9,369 nt of DNA from Candidatus Desantisiibacteriota bacterium (GTDB lineage Bacteria > JACRDZ01), in contig JACQWU010000184.1 in assembly GCA_016209155.1 (NCBI GenBank), positions 1-9,369 of the forward strand. Reading direction: 5' to 3'. The position numbers were made by a program, and so were the translations under genes. The stretch's first letter is position 1; the number at the start of each line of letters is the position of its first letter. Below the pieces are notes generated by a model that was not told the DNA's origin, did not search any database, and saw only the letters and a list, made by a program, of their open reading frames with translations. This document shows, in pieces, positions 1 to 6,824 of the stretch.

Positions 1-2
1 CA

Positions 3-380
3 ATGGCTAAGGCAAAAAATAAACCCCATCCGGCGGAATCCAAATCTGATGATCACTCTCATGGTGCTTCTCCTTCAGTAAACCCTCTGGAAAAGATCAA
101 AGAGAAGGAACTTGAATTACGCGGGAAATATCTTGAAATAAAAAAACAGGGTGAGCTGATTGTTGCTGAGGCTCGTAAAAAAGCAAGTGAGATAAGGCGT
201 ACAGCTGCTGAGAGAGCGGCTAAGGAAGCGCAGTCATATTATGAAGGTGAACTAATAAAAATACGCGGTGAAAATTCAGGTCCTGTCAACGATAAGGAAT
301 TAGTTGAAGTCAAAAAAACAGGGGATAAAAACTTAAACCAAGCCCGGGAGTTTCTTATAAGGAATATTATTCCTTTATAA
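3..380 (+). CDS. atpH: A/V-type ATPase peripheral stalk subunit (G/H-like)
   Basis: A 125-residue protein, probably the short partner of subunit E in the peripheral stalk that stops the A3B3 head from turning with the rotor. Residues about 29-84 are rich in Glu, Lys, Arg and Ala and look like one long coiled coil, as in G/H stalk subunits; the stretch AEARKKASEIRRTAAERAA is typical. The first 25 residues are hydrophilic and probably disordered, with His at 9, 18 and 20. The last 35 residues are a less regular tail. It is first in the operon, 51 bp before I, the same place G holds in Thermus. The ATG is only two bases from the window edge, so no ribosome binding site can be seen and the true start could lie upstream. 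The family call rests on composition and position, not on a diagnostic motif. Confidence 0.75.
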   Translation: MAKAKNKPHPAESKSDDHSHGASPSVNPLEKIKEKELELRGKYLEIKKQGELIVAEARKKASEIRRTAAERAAKEAQSYYEGELIKIRGENSGPVNDKELVEVKKTGDKNLNQAREFLIRNIIPL

Positions 381-431
381 AAGAGTGTAGATTATTATTT
401 TAACTGTCGGGAATAAAAGAGGAGATAAATT

Positions 432-2423
432 ATGCATACGAGGATGTCGAAGGTCCAGATTGTGGGTCCAAAGAGTCTTTTCCTAGATGCCATTAGTTTT
501 TTCCATAATTTAGGAGTTTTGCATGTTGAGAATATTACGCGTGAAGTAGTTGAGCATGGTGATGAATCTATAGTAAAACCTATGCAGATAGACGCTACTC
601 AGATGGACAGAAAAAATAGTATTGAAGCCGCGTTAATAAAGATAAACGGGATAATCTCCACTTTAAAAGGCAAAGCACCTGATATCAGCAAAGAAAAAAG
701 AGATAGTATTTACAAAGAAATATGGAGTAAAACTATTGATGAATTATTAACCGAAGCAGACATTATAGTTGAGGGCCTGGAAGCAAAAGCCACTTCTTTA
801 TATGAAAAAAAGAATTCCCTGGAATCAAAGCTTTCCTTATTTGAAAAATATGAACCAATCCTCGAAAAAATACAACCTCTTGCCAGACAAATTTGCACGC
901 TTGAAGGTTTTGAATCAATAGCACTGCTTGTTGATAAGCAGAATAAAGCAGGTATTGATGATTTGAAAGAAGAATTAAAACGTATATGCAAGGATCAGTG
1001 TGATCTTGTTTCTTCTGAGGTGGATGACAATAATATAGCAGTTATCATAATTTACAACAAAATTTATGCAAAAACCATACATGATTTCCTTTCTATGGAA
1101 AATGTAAATGAAATAAAGCTCCCCAGTGAATTATCCAGTAAACCATTCGAAACAGCCCTTGACGAGATACACAGCAGTAAAAAAAATTTACCTCAGGAAT
1201 TAGCCAAAGTAACTGAAGAGTTGGAAGCTCTTTCATCAATATGGCATCATAGAATAATAGCAGTCAGAGATGTTTTAAGAGACAGGATCGATGAAATTCA
1301 AATGATCCCGCAGTTTGGTACAACAGGATATACCTTTGTTATTACAGGCTGGATGCCGGATAAAGAAATAGATCGTTGTAAACAGGCGCTTATAGATGAG
1401 TTTTTTGGCAAAGTGGCTTTGATAAAACTGGATGTTTCGCATCATGAAATGGAAAAAGCTCCTGTTGCGCTTTCCAACCCTCCATGGGCAAAACCCTTTG
1501 AGTTTTTTTACAGTTTTGTAAAACTCCCCAGGTATGGAGGAGTTGATCCCACACCTTTTATGGCAATATTTTTTCCTATTATTTTTGGAATGATGGTTGG
1601 AGACATTGGATACGGACTGATTATTCTCGGGATAGCGCTTTTGCTTAAAGCTAAATCTAAAGGCGATGATATATTTGAAGTATTTTCCGGTGTTCTCAAG
1701 CTTGCTTCTATTGGAGCGATTATATGGGGTTTTCTGTATTTAGAAGCTTTTGGAGACGGACTGGAAATTGTGCTTAAAAAAATGCATATCCATATACCCG
1801 AAACGCACATATTCGGGATTATTCCTTTCCCTCTTAATAGATTGGAATTTATGAGCCATCTGCTTGTGATGGCAGTAGTGATGGGGATGGTACATGTAGG
1901 ATTTGGACTGGTATTTGGAATGATTAACGGACTCAGAGAACATCAGAATAAGCATGTTATAGAAAAAGCAGGAATGTTCTGTATTTTTATAGTCGCACCG
2001 CTTTTTCTGGTTATTGGAGTAGCCTTAAATATAAATTTATTTAAAGTTATAGGAGGATTAGCTTTATTCGCGGGAGTAATCGGTTCGGTTGTTGGTGGAG
2101 GGATTAAAGGGTTGATAGAAATATTTGGGACCATGAGTAATATTTTTTCATATTCGCGTATTATGGCAATAGGCCTTGCGGGTGTTATTCTTGGAGCAGT
2201 AGCAAACAGGCTTGGTATGGAAATCGGGGGGATGGGGGGAGTAGGGATGATGATGGTTGGATTTATTCTGGCGGCTCTCCTTCATGCTATAAATATTATA
2301 GTAAGCACATTTAGTCCTTCTATTCACACTCTGCGTTTACATTTAGTGGAATGCTTTACAAAATTTTATGAACCTGCAGAATGTGAATACAAACCGTTTA
2401 AAAAGACAGGAGGTGAAAAATAA
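432..2423 (+). CDS. atpI: A/V-type ATPase membrane stator subunit I (a-subunit equivalent)
   Basis: A 663-residue membrane subunit that forms the ion half-channels beside the K ring and anchors the E/G stalks. Residues 1 to about 360 are the cytoplasmic arm; the opening RMSKVQIVGPK and then GVLHVEN are typical. From about residue 377 there are around eight membrane segments, near 377-392, 395-407, 415-440, 474-500, 510-537, 538-562, 572-596 and 600-630. Arg576 in SYSRIMAIGLA corresponds to the essential Arg of yeast Vph1 (SYLRLWALSLA), and Arg635 lies in the conserved RLHLVE. The end KFYEPAECEYKPF matches the family's KFYEGG..F.PF signature. Length is normal. AGAGGAGA just upstream supports the ATG. 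Its TAA overlaps the K start by one base, which suggests translational coupling. Confidence 0.97.
   Translation: MHTRMSKVQIVGPKSLFLDAISFFHNLGVLHVENITREVVEHGDESIVKPMQIDATQMDRKNSIEAALIKINGIISTLKGKAPDISKEKRDSIYKEIWSKTIDELLTEADIIVEGLEAKATSLYEKKNSLESKLSLFEKYEPILEKIQPLARQICTLEGFESIALLVDKQNKAGIDDLKEELKRICKDQCDLVSSEVDDNNIAVIIIYNKIYAKTIHDFLSMENVNEIKLPSELSSKPFETALDEIHSSKKNLPQELAKVTEELEALSSIWHHRIIAVRDVLRDRIDEIQMIPQFGTTGYTFVITGWMPDKEIDRCKQALIDEFFGKVALIKLDVSHHEMEKAPVALSNPPWAKPFEFFYSFVKLPRYGGVDPTPFMAIFFPIIFGMMVGDIGYGLIILGIALLLKAKSKGDDIFEVFSGVLKLASIGAIIWGFLYLEAFGDGLEIVLKKMHIHIPETHIFGIIPFPLNRLEFMSHLLVMAVVMGMVHVGFGLVFGMINGLREHQNKHVIEKAGMFCIFIVAPLFLVIGVALNINLFKVIGGLALFAGVIGSVVGGGIKGLIEIFGTMSNIFSYSRIMAIGLAGVILGAVANRLGMEIGGMGGVGMMMVGFILAALLHAINIIVSTFSPSIHTLRLHLVECFTKFYEPAECEYKPFKKTGGEK
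2408..2415 (+). promoter_or_regulatory. Strong ribosome binding site for K
   Basis: AGGAGGTG lies 7 nt before the K start and inside the last codons of I. It is the fullest Shine-Dalgarno match in the operon. That fits the need for many K copies per complex, although the link to dosage is inference. Confidence 0.85.
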
Positions 2424-2692
2424 TGGCAGAAGCAAACGTAGCAGTAGATTCAGCATTAGCAGTAGCAAAAGTATGGCAGAATATCGGTGTTATAGCCGGT
2501 GCAACTTTATCGATAGGTATTACTGCTCTGGCTACAGGATATACACAGGGTAAAATTGGACAGGCAGGATGCGGCGCAATAGCTGAAAAACCTGAAGTTG
2601 CAGGAACAGTTTTCATTCTTGTTGCTATTCCTGAAACAATGGTAGTTTTGGGATTCGTTATTGGTGCTATGATTTTATTCTTTGTAAAATAG
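2423..2692 (+). CDS. atpK: A/V-type ATPase c-ring subunit K (proteolipid)
   Basis: An 89-residue two-helix proteolipid, many copies of which form the ion-carrying rotor ring. Helix 1 covers about residues 20-42, a polar loop with GKIGQAGCGAIAEKPE follows, and helix 2 covers about 60-87. Glu71 in AIPETMVVLGF is the ion-binding carboxylate in the middle of helix 2. The size is that of a single hairpin, not the duplicated form of Enterococcus hirae NtpK. The Na+-site Gln that I recall following the Pro-x-Thr motif in sodium-type rings is Met73 here, and helix 1 has no Gln in its membrane part. Proton coupling is therefore more likely, but this is a weak inference. It overlaps the I stop codon by one base. 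Confidence 0.95.
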   Translation: MAEANVAVDSALAVAKVWQNIGVIAGATLSIGITALATGYTQGKIGQAGCGAIAEKPEVAGTVFILVAIPETMVVLGFVIGAMILFFVK

Positions 2693-2717
2693 TTTTAGTT
2701 TTATGTGAAAAAATATA

Positions 2718-2763
2718 CACAGATAATAAACTAAAAACATAGCTAAAATGATAATTATCTGTG
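2718..2763 (+). promoter_or_regulatory. Intercistronic stem-loop between K and E
   Basis: CACAGATAAT (2718-2727) and ATTATCTGTG (2754-2763) are perfect 10-bp inverted arms around a 26-nt AT-rich loop. No T-run follows, so it is not a standard intrinsic terminator. It could protect the K end of the mRNA from 3' decay or lower read-through into E; both roles are inference. Confidence 0.6.
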
Positions 2764-2779
2764 CAGAGGGAGTCTGTGC
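2758..2779 (+). repeat. Short direct repeat that could pair alternatively with the K-E stem
   Basis: TCTGTGC occurs at 2758-2764 and again at 2773-2779. Both copies are complementary to CACAGA at 2718-2723, so two mutually exclusive pairings are possible. The second copy lies closer to the E ribosome binding site. The repeat is short and may be chance. Confidence 0.4.
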
Positions 2780-2801
2780 CCTAAAATTTGAAAGGTATCA
2801 C

Positions 2802-2806
2802 AGGAG
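2802..2806 (+). promoter_or_regulatory. Ribosome binding site that sets the E start
   Basis: AGGAG lies 5 nt before ATG 2812 and favours that start over the in-frame TTG at 2788, which has no such site upstream. Confidence 0.7.
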
Positions 2807-2811
2807 ATTAT

Positions 2812-3408
2812 ATGTCATTAGAAAAAATATTTGAAACTCTGGATGAAGAAGCTGAATATCAACGTAAAGAACTTTTAGGAAAAGCCGAAGCTGAAGCTAA
2901 AAAAATAATACAGGAAGCTGAGGAAGAAGCCCAAAAAATTATCAAAAGCAGTATTGATAAGATGGACATCTTATTGCGTATAGAAAAATCAAGGCTTCTG
3001 ACAGAAATAGAGCTGGCAAAAAAGAGAAAAATAGCTAAAGCTAAGGATGAATACACATCACGAGTTTATGAAGATACGGAAAAGTATTGTAAAAAATTAA
3101 GGGATAATCCTGAAAATCATAAAAAAGTATTCAAAAATTTATTTCTGGAGTCTCTTGGTGAAGCTCATGGCAGTAAAAATATAGTTGTTCTGGTAAATAA
3201 TAAAGATAAAGAATTAGCAGCAAGGATTTTAAGTGAATCAAACTTAAATTATGAAGTTAAGGTTGTGGATAATTCTTTTGACGGCGGGCTTTGTCTTCAA
3301 GTAGAGGGTAACCGCATTGTGATATATAATACCTTTGAATCACGGCTGGAAAAAGCCAAGAAAATTTTATTGGCTCAACTTACTGAGGTGCTTTTTAGTG
3401 CGCAATAA
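2812..3408 (+). CDS. atpE: A/V-type ATPase peripheral stalk subunit E
   Basis: A 198-residue stator subunit that pairs with the G/H-like coiled-coil protein to link the top of A3B3 to subunit I. The N-terminal half (about residues 1-100) is a charged Ala/Glu/Lys coiled coil; GKAEAEAKKIIQEAEEEAQK is typical of the family. The C-terminal half is a mixed alpha/beta head with DNSFDGGLCLQVEGNRIVIYNTFESRL in the place where E subunits carry GG..v....g.i...NTfe.Rl. Length is normal. I chose ATG 2812 because of the AGGAG before it; an in-frame TTG at 2788 would add eight residues of no family likeness. The 3' end overlaps the C gene by 11 bp, so the two are probably translationally coupled. The gap before it holds a stem-loop. 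Confidence 0.93.
   Translation: MSLEKIFETLDEEAEYQRKELLGKAEAEAKKIIQEAEEEAQKIIKSSIDKMDILLRIEKSRLLTEIELAKKRKIAKAKDEYTSRVYEDTEKYCKKLRDNPENHKKVFKNLFLESLGEAHGSKNIVVLVNNKDKELAARILSESNLNYEVKVVDNSFDGGLCLQVEGNRIVIYNTFESRLEKAKKILLAQLTEVLFSAQ
3385..3390 (+). promoter_or_regulatory. Ribosome binding site that decides the GTG start of C
   Basis: GAGGTG lies inside the end of E, 7 nt before GTG 3398. The alternative ATG at 3419 has no recognisable site upstream. Confidence 0.65.
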
Positions 3409-4723
3409 TCAAAGTTCAATGCAAATAGAAAATTACGGGTATGTTAATGCCCGTATAAGGGGAATGAAAAGCCTGCTCATAAGCAAAAATTTTTATGAAG
3501 ACTTATTGAAAGCCAGTGATTTTCCCGGTTTGGTTAATTTGCTTGAAAAGACTAATTATAAGCTGGAGGTTGAGGAGTGTGCTATCTCTCACTCCGGAGT
3601 AGAGGGTATTGATGAGGCTCTCAAGAGAAACTTATCAAGAACTTTTCGTAAAATTTTAGGTTTTGTAGGTGATGAACCCAGAAATCTAATTCTTTTATTT
3701 CTTGGAAGATGGGATATGCATAATATAATTACCATTTTACGCGGTATTCATATTTCAGCCCCGTCTGATCAGATTCTTGAGAGCCTTATACCAGCTGGTC
3801 AATTAGATATGCCTGTTTTAAATCAGCTTGCAAGTGAAACCACTATAAAGGGATTTATAGATATTTTAGCTACATTGGGTATTCCATATGCAAAGGTACT
3901 GAATGATAAGTATCCTGAATATTCAAAAGAAAAAAATTTATCAATTTTAGAATTGTCCTTACATAAAGCATATTATCAATATGCTTTGAGTAATTTAGAT
4001 AGAATGAATATGAATTATAAAATAATGAAAAATATTATATCTCAGGAAATAGATGCATTAAATATTATAACTATTTTACGTCTTCAGAAAGTTAATATAG
4101 AAGATTTTATTAAAAAGAGTGAAGAGAAACTTGATAAAAAAACAAAGAATTTAAAAGATTTAAAGAAACCCTCAAAAAGTTTAAGTATAAGATTGAAATC
4201 ATTATGGGGTAAATTTTTTGCTTCTGATGATGTATATAAAAAAGCTGATATAATGCAGGAAGTAAGAAATTTAGCCGGTATAAAAAGACGTGTTTCACAG
4301 GCAAGCCTGCCAAAAACTCAAGAAGCTAAAAAAGAATATGAAAAGCGCCGTGAGTGTGTAAAAGAATTCTATGTCTCCGGCGGCAAGGAAATAAGTGAGG
4401 ATTATTTTATAGATTTATGCTTAACCCTGGATGTGGAAAAAGTAGTAAAAGATCTTGAAAAAACATCTTTCGGACCTATTCTTGAAAATGCATTGGGCAG
4501 ATATATCGAATATAATAATATATCAATTTTAGAAAGAAAGCTGGAAGAGCAAATTACTAAAAATGGTATAAATGTTACTTATAAAGGTCCGCTGTATATT
4601 GGGGTTGCTATAGGGTATATCTGGAAAAAATATAATGAAATAGTAAATTTAAGAATTATTGTACGCTGTAAAAGCGTTGGCATGCCTGACAGGAAAATCA
4701 GAGAAGAATTAGTTCTGGTTTAA
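3398..4723 (+). CDS. atpC: A/V-type ATPase subunit C (rotor socket on the K ring), with insertion
   Basis: A 441-residue subunit that seats the D-F shaft on the K ring (family d/C, yeast Vma6). The diagnostic N-terminus YGYVNARIRGMKSLL is present, as are LGRWDMHNIITILRGI, the second-domain ITILRLQ and the third-domain SGGKEISEDYF and IGYIWKKYNEIVNLRII. Start choice: GTG 3398 has a well-spaced GAGGTG, while ATG 3419 fits the family N-terminus directly but has no ribosome binding site. Either start gives a sound protein. The chain is longer than the 320-380 residues I expect. The excess lies mostly at residues 238-322, a Lys/Glu-rich stretch between the second and third domains. An open frame extends back to 3335 but has no family likeness there. 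It overlaps E by 11 bp. Confidence 0.93.
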   Translation: MRNNQSSMQIENYGYVNARIRGMKSLLISKNFYEDLLKASDFPGLVNLLEKTNYKLEVEECAISHSGVEGIDEALKRNLSRTFRKILGFVGDEPRNLILLFLGRWDMHNIITILRGIHISAPSDQILESLIPAGQLDMPVLNQLASETTIKGFIDILATLGIPYAKVLNDKYPEYSKEKNLSILELSLHKAYYQYALSNLDRMNMNYKIMKNIISQEIDALNIITILRLQKVNIEDFIKKSEEKLDKKTKNLKDLKKPSKSLSIRLKSLWGKFFASDDVYKKADIMQEVRNLAGIKRRVSQASLPKTQEAKKEYEKRRECVKEFYVSGGKEISEDYFIDLCLTLDVEKVVKDLEKTSFGPILENALGRYIEYNNISILERKLEEQITKNGINVTYKGPLYIGVAIGYIWKKYNEIVNLRIIVRCKSVGMPDRKIREELVLV

Positions 4724-4743
4724 AGTATAGAAATTGAAAACAT

Positions 4744-4780
4744 AACTTAGACTGAAGGTTTTTAGACTGAAGGCTAAGTT
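4744..4780 (+). repeat. Stem-loop with tandem repeat before F
   Basis: TTAGACTGAAGG occurs twice, at 4747-4758 and 4762-4773, with a 15-nt period. The pair is bracketed by AACTTAG (4744-4750) and CTAAGTT (4774-4780), a perfect 7-bp inverted repeat. It fills the 82-bp C-F gap just before the F ribosome binding site. It could be a slippage duplication or an mRNA control element; the sequence alone does not decide. Confidence 0.6.
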
Positions 4781-4793
4781 GTTAAATAATTTC

Positions 4794-4798
4794 GGAGG
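4794..4798 (+). promoter_or_regulatory. Ribosome binding site supporting the TTG start of F
   Basis: GGAGG lies 7 nt before TTG 4806, the ideal distance. No ATG is available at the family N-terminus, so the TTG start is well supported. Confidence 0.8.
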
Positions 4799-4805
4799 TT
4801 GAATT

Positions 4806-5147
4806 TTGTATAAAGTTGTAGTAATTACCGATAAAAATACTGTTTATGGTTTTAGACTGGCAGGTATTGAAGGATATGAAGCTGAAACTCCTGAAGAGGC
4901 AAAAAAAATATTAGTATCTTTATTGAATGATGATACCATAGGAATTATTGGGCTCAATGAAGGATTTGTTTCTGCAATCGATCAGCGTACTCAAGAAAAA
5001 ATAGATAGTGTTTACCGTCCGATAGTAGTTGCTTTGCCGGTAAGAGAAAAACTTGATTTAGACGAGCTTGGACAGGCAAAAAGAAGTTATTTAGCCCGGC
5101 TTATTCGTAAGGCAATCGGGTTTGATATCACACTTGGTAAAAAATAA
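4806..5147 (+). CDS. atpF: A/V-type ATPase central shaft subunit F
   Basis: A 113-residue protein of the rotating central stalk that binds subunit D and helps set the direction and regulation of rotation. The N-terminus MYKVVVITDKNTVYGFRLAG matches the family pattern M.ki.vigd.dtv.GFrl.Gi. The fold expected is a small CheY-like alpha/beta domain with a C-terminal helix that enters the head. IGIIGLNEGFVSAI and PIVVALPVRE are further typical strands. Length is as expected (about 100-115). It starts with TTG, placed by GGAGG seven bases upstream. It lies between C and A, as in Thermus. Confidence 0.93.
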   Translation: MYKVVVITDKNTVYGFRLAGIEGYEAETPEEAKKILVSLLNDDTIGIIGLNEGFVSAIDQRTQEKIDSVYRPIVVALPVREKLDLDELGQAKRSYLARLIRKAIGFDITLGKK

Positions 5148-5184
5148 TTAAATAAATACATTAAAGCGAGGAGACTAAATATAT

Positions 5185-5565
5185 ATGATAAAAGGTAAAA
5201 TCACTAAAATATCAGGTCCGGTTGTTATTGCAAAAGAAATGACAGGATCCAAAATGTATGATGTTGTTAAAGTTGGTGAATTGGGACTTATCGGTGAAAT
5301 CATACGACTCGAAGCTGATAAAGCTACTATTCAGGTTTATGAAGATACTTCAGGCTTAATAGTTAATGACCAGGTTGTAAGCACTGAAAGCCCTCTTACA
5401 ATTGAGCTGGGACCCGGACTTTTAACCTCAATTTATGACGGTATTCAAAGGCCTTTACCTGTCATAGCACATGATCATGGTGATTTTATTTCAAGAGGAG
5501 TAAATGTTCCTGCTTTAAATCGTAAGAAAAAATGGCTTTTTAAACCTGCTGTAAAAAGTTCTTGA
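5185..5565 (+). CDS. atpA: A/V-type ATPase catalytic subunit A, N-terminal part (broken gene)
   Basis: The first 126 codons of the catalytic A subunit. Residues 1 to about 75 are the N-terminal beta-barrel; [47 protein letters not shown] and [16 protein letters not shown] are hallmark blocks. It then enters the A-specific bulge region ([24 protein letters not shown]) and breaks off. Family likeness ends at Lys124; the last two codons read Ser-Ser and are followed by three consecutive stops. The continuation is in the next frame from 5558. ATG 5185 is preceded by GAGGAG 11 nt away. This piece alone has no catalytic site and would not work by itself. Confidence 0.9.
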   Translation: MIKGKITKISGPVVIAKEMTGSKMYDVVKVGELGLIGEIIRLEADKATIQVYEDTSGLIVNDQVVSTESPLTIELGPGLLTSIYDGIQRPLPVIAHDHGDFISRGVNVPALNRKKKWLFKPAVKSS

Positions 5566-5571
5566 TAATAA
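5551..5571 (+). other. Frameshift and deletion junction in A
   Basis: The N-terminal frame ends with Ala-Val-Lys at 5548-5556 and the downstream frame resumes with GTT at 5558. The five-A run at 5553-5557 is the join; one A fewer would make a single open frame. In the upstream frame the next codons are AGT, TCT and then TGA TAA TAA. Comparison with the family shows that about 49 residues of the bulge are also absent here. Confidence 0.8.
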
Positions 5572-5584
5572 ACATGAAGTAAAA

Positions 5585-6772
5585 TTGTATCATATCTGGC
5601 CGGTGCGTATAGCAAGACCTTTTAAAAAGAAGCTGGATCCTGATGTGCCATTCCTTACCGGTATGAGAATTTTTGATACATTTTTCCCGATAGCAAAGGG
5701 AGGAAATGCTATTATCCCCGGACCCTTCGGCAGCGGTAAAACAGTTACTCAGCAGTCTCTTGCCAAATGGGCTGATGCTGATATTATTGTCTATGTCGGA
5801 TGCGGTGAACGCGGAAATGAAATGACCGAAGTTCTTGTTGAATTTCCTCAACTGGTTGATCCAAAATCCGGAATGCCTCTTATGCAAAGAACAATTCTTG
5901 TTGCAAACACATCAAATATGCCTGTTGCAGCAAGAGAAGCTTCAATTTACACGGGAATTACTCTGGCTGAATATTTCAGAGATATGGGGTATGATGTTGC
6001 TATGATGGCAGATTCAACATCCCGCTGGGGTGAAGCTCTTAGAGAAGTATCTGGACGTCTGGAAGAAATGCCCGGTGAAGAAGGTTATCCTGCATATCTT
6101 GCAACACGTCTTGCAAATTTTTATGAAAGAAGCGGAAGAGTTATGTGTACGAATTCAGGTGAGGAAAGAACAGGTTCAATCACTGTTGTCGGCGCTGTTT
6201 CACCTCCGGGCGGAGATTTTTCCGAACCTATGACTCAGAATTCATTACGTATAAGCGGTGCTTTTTGGGCATTGGATGCAAGTCTTGCTCATCGCCGTCA
6301 TTTCCCTGCTATAAACTGGACCAAGAGTTATACTCTATACATGGGGCAGATACAGAATTGGTTTTCAAATAAAGTTGCTCCTGACTGGAAAGACTTAAGA
6401 GATAAAGCAATGTTCCTTTTGCAGAAAGAAGTTGAATTACAGGAAATAGTCCAATTGGTTGGTCCTGATGCATTACCTGAATCAGAAAAAGTAATTTTGG
6501 AAGTTACCAGAATGATCAGAGAAGATTTTCTGCAGCAGTTTGCTTTTCATGAAATTGATGCCTATTGTCCTCCGATAAAACAATATTGGATGTTAAAGGC
6601 AATAATAAGTTTTTATGATTCAACCTCAGAGGCTGTAGGAAGAGGTGTTACGCTGCAGCAAATATTCAGTTTGCCGATAAAGAATGAAATTGCGCGTATG
6701 AAAGAAATACCGCTTGATAAGGCTCCTGAAATTTTAGCAAAATTAAATGAAAAAATAAAAATCAAACTTTAG
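5585..6772 (+). CDS. atpA: A/V-type ATPase catalytic subunit A, C-terminal part (broken gene)
   Basis: The nucleotide-binding and C-terminal domains of subunit A, 395 codons from the TTG at 5585. Family likeness begins earlier, at 5558 ([17 protein letters not shown]), so the TTG is probably not a real start and it lacks a good ribosome binding site. GPFGSGKT (5720-5743) is the Walker A loop. GERGNE holds the catalytic Glu at codon 5807 and the adjacent Arg at 5810. [30 protein letters not shown] and [14 protein letters not shown] follow, then a helical C-terminal domain with [18 protein letters not shown]. No intein interrupts the P-loop. In a joined chain of 528 residues the Walker Lys is 185 and the catalytic Glu 208, against 234 and 257 in Thermus as I recall. 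Both differ by 49, which places the loss before the P-loop. All catalytic motifs are intact. Confidence 0.95.
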   Translation: MYHIWPVRIARPFKKKLDPDVPFLTGMRIFDTFFPIAKGGNAIIPGPFGSGKTVTQQSLAKWADADIIVYVGCGERGNEMTEVLVEFPQLVDPKSGMPLMQRTILVANTSNMPVAAREASIYTGITLAEYFRDMGYDVAMMADSTSRWGEALREVSGRLEEMPGEEGYPAYLATRLANFYERSGRVMCTNSGEERTGSITVVGAVSPPGGDFSEPMTQNSLRISGAFWALDASLAHRRHFPAINWTKSYTLYMGQIQNWFSNKVAPDWKDLRDKAMFLLQKEVELQEIVQLVGPDALPESEKVILEVTRMIREDFLQQFAFHEIDAYCPPIKQYWMLKAIISFYDSTSEAVGRGVTLQQIFSLPIKNEIARMKEIPLDKAPEILAKLNEKIKIKL

Positions 6773-6810
6773 ATGTCACAATGTGATATTTAGTGATTAA
6801 TATTTTATGA

Positions 6811-6816
6811 GAGGGG
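6811..6816 (+). promoter_or_regulatory. Ribosome binding site that sets the B start
   Basis: GAGGGG lies 8 nt before ATG 6825. An in-frame ATG at 6807 overlaps this region and has no site of its own, so 6825 is preferred. Confidence 0.65.
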
Positions 6817-6824
6817 CAAAAGAA

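Noticed and set aside
710-2134. Minus-strand open frames within I (710-991, 1508-1810, 1740-1955, 1943-2134)
   Set aside because: They lie opposite a well-conserved I gene, have no family likeness and no ribosome binding sites.
2368-2616. Frames 2368-2553 (+) and 2398-2616 (-) across the I-K junction
   Set aside because: They overlap the conserved ends of I and K in other frames and have no recognisable content.
3335-3397. Upstream start for C
   Set aside because: The residues encoded there are the E C-terminal coding region in another frame and do not resemble C.
2859-4313. Minus-strand frames at 2859-3056 and 4110-4313
   Set aside because: Shadows of the coiled-coil part of E and the Lys-rich part of C.
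4762-4788. Possible promoter before F (TTAGAC and TAAATA)
   Set aside because: The boxes are weak and only 15 nt apart; the sequence is better explained by the tandem repeat.
5720-5743. Possible intein in A at the P-loop
   Set aside because: [11 protein letters not shown] is uninterrupted, and the missing part of A is a loss, not an insertion.
5540-5887. Minus-strand frame over the A junction
   Set aside because: Opposite highly conserved A sequence including the P-loop; no family likeness.
6030-6233. Plus-strand frame inside A
   Set aside because: Out-of-frame reading of the conserved A domain.
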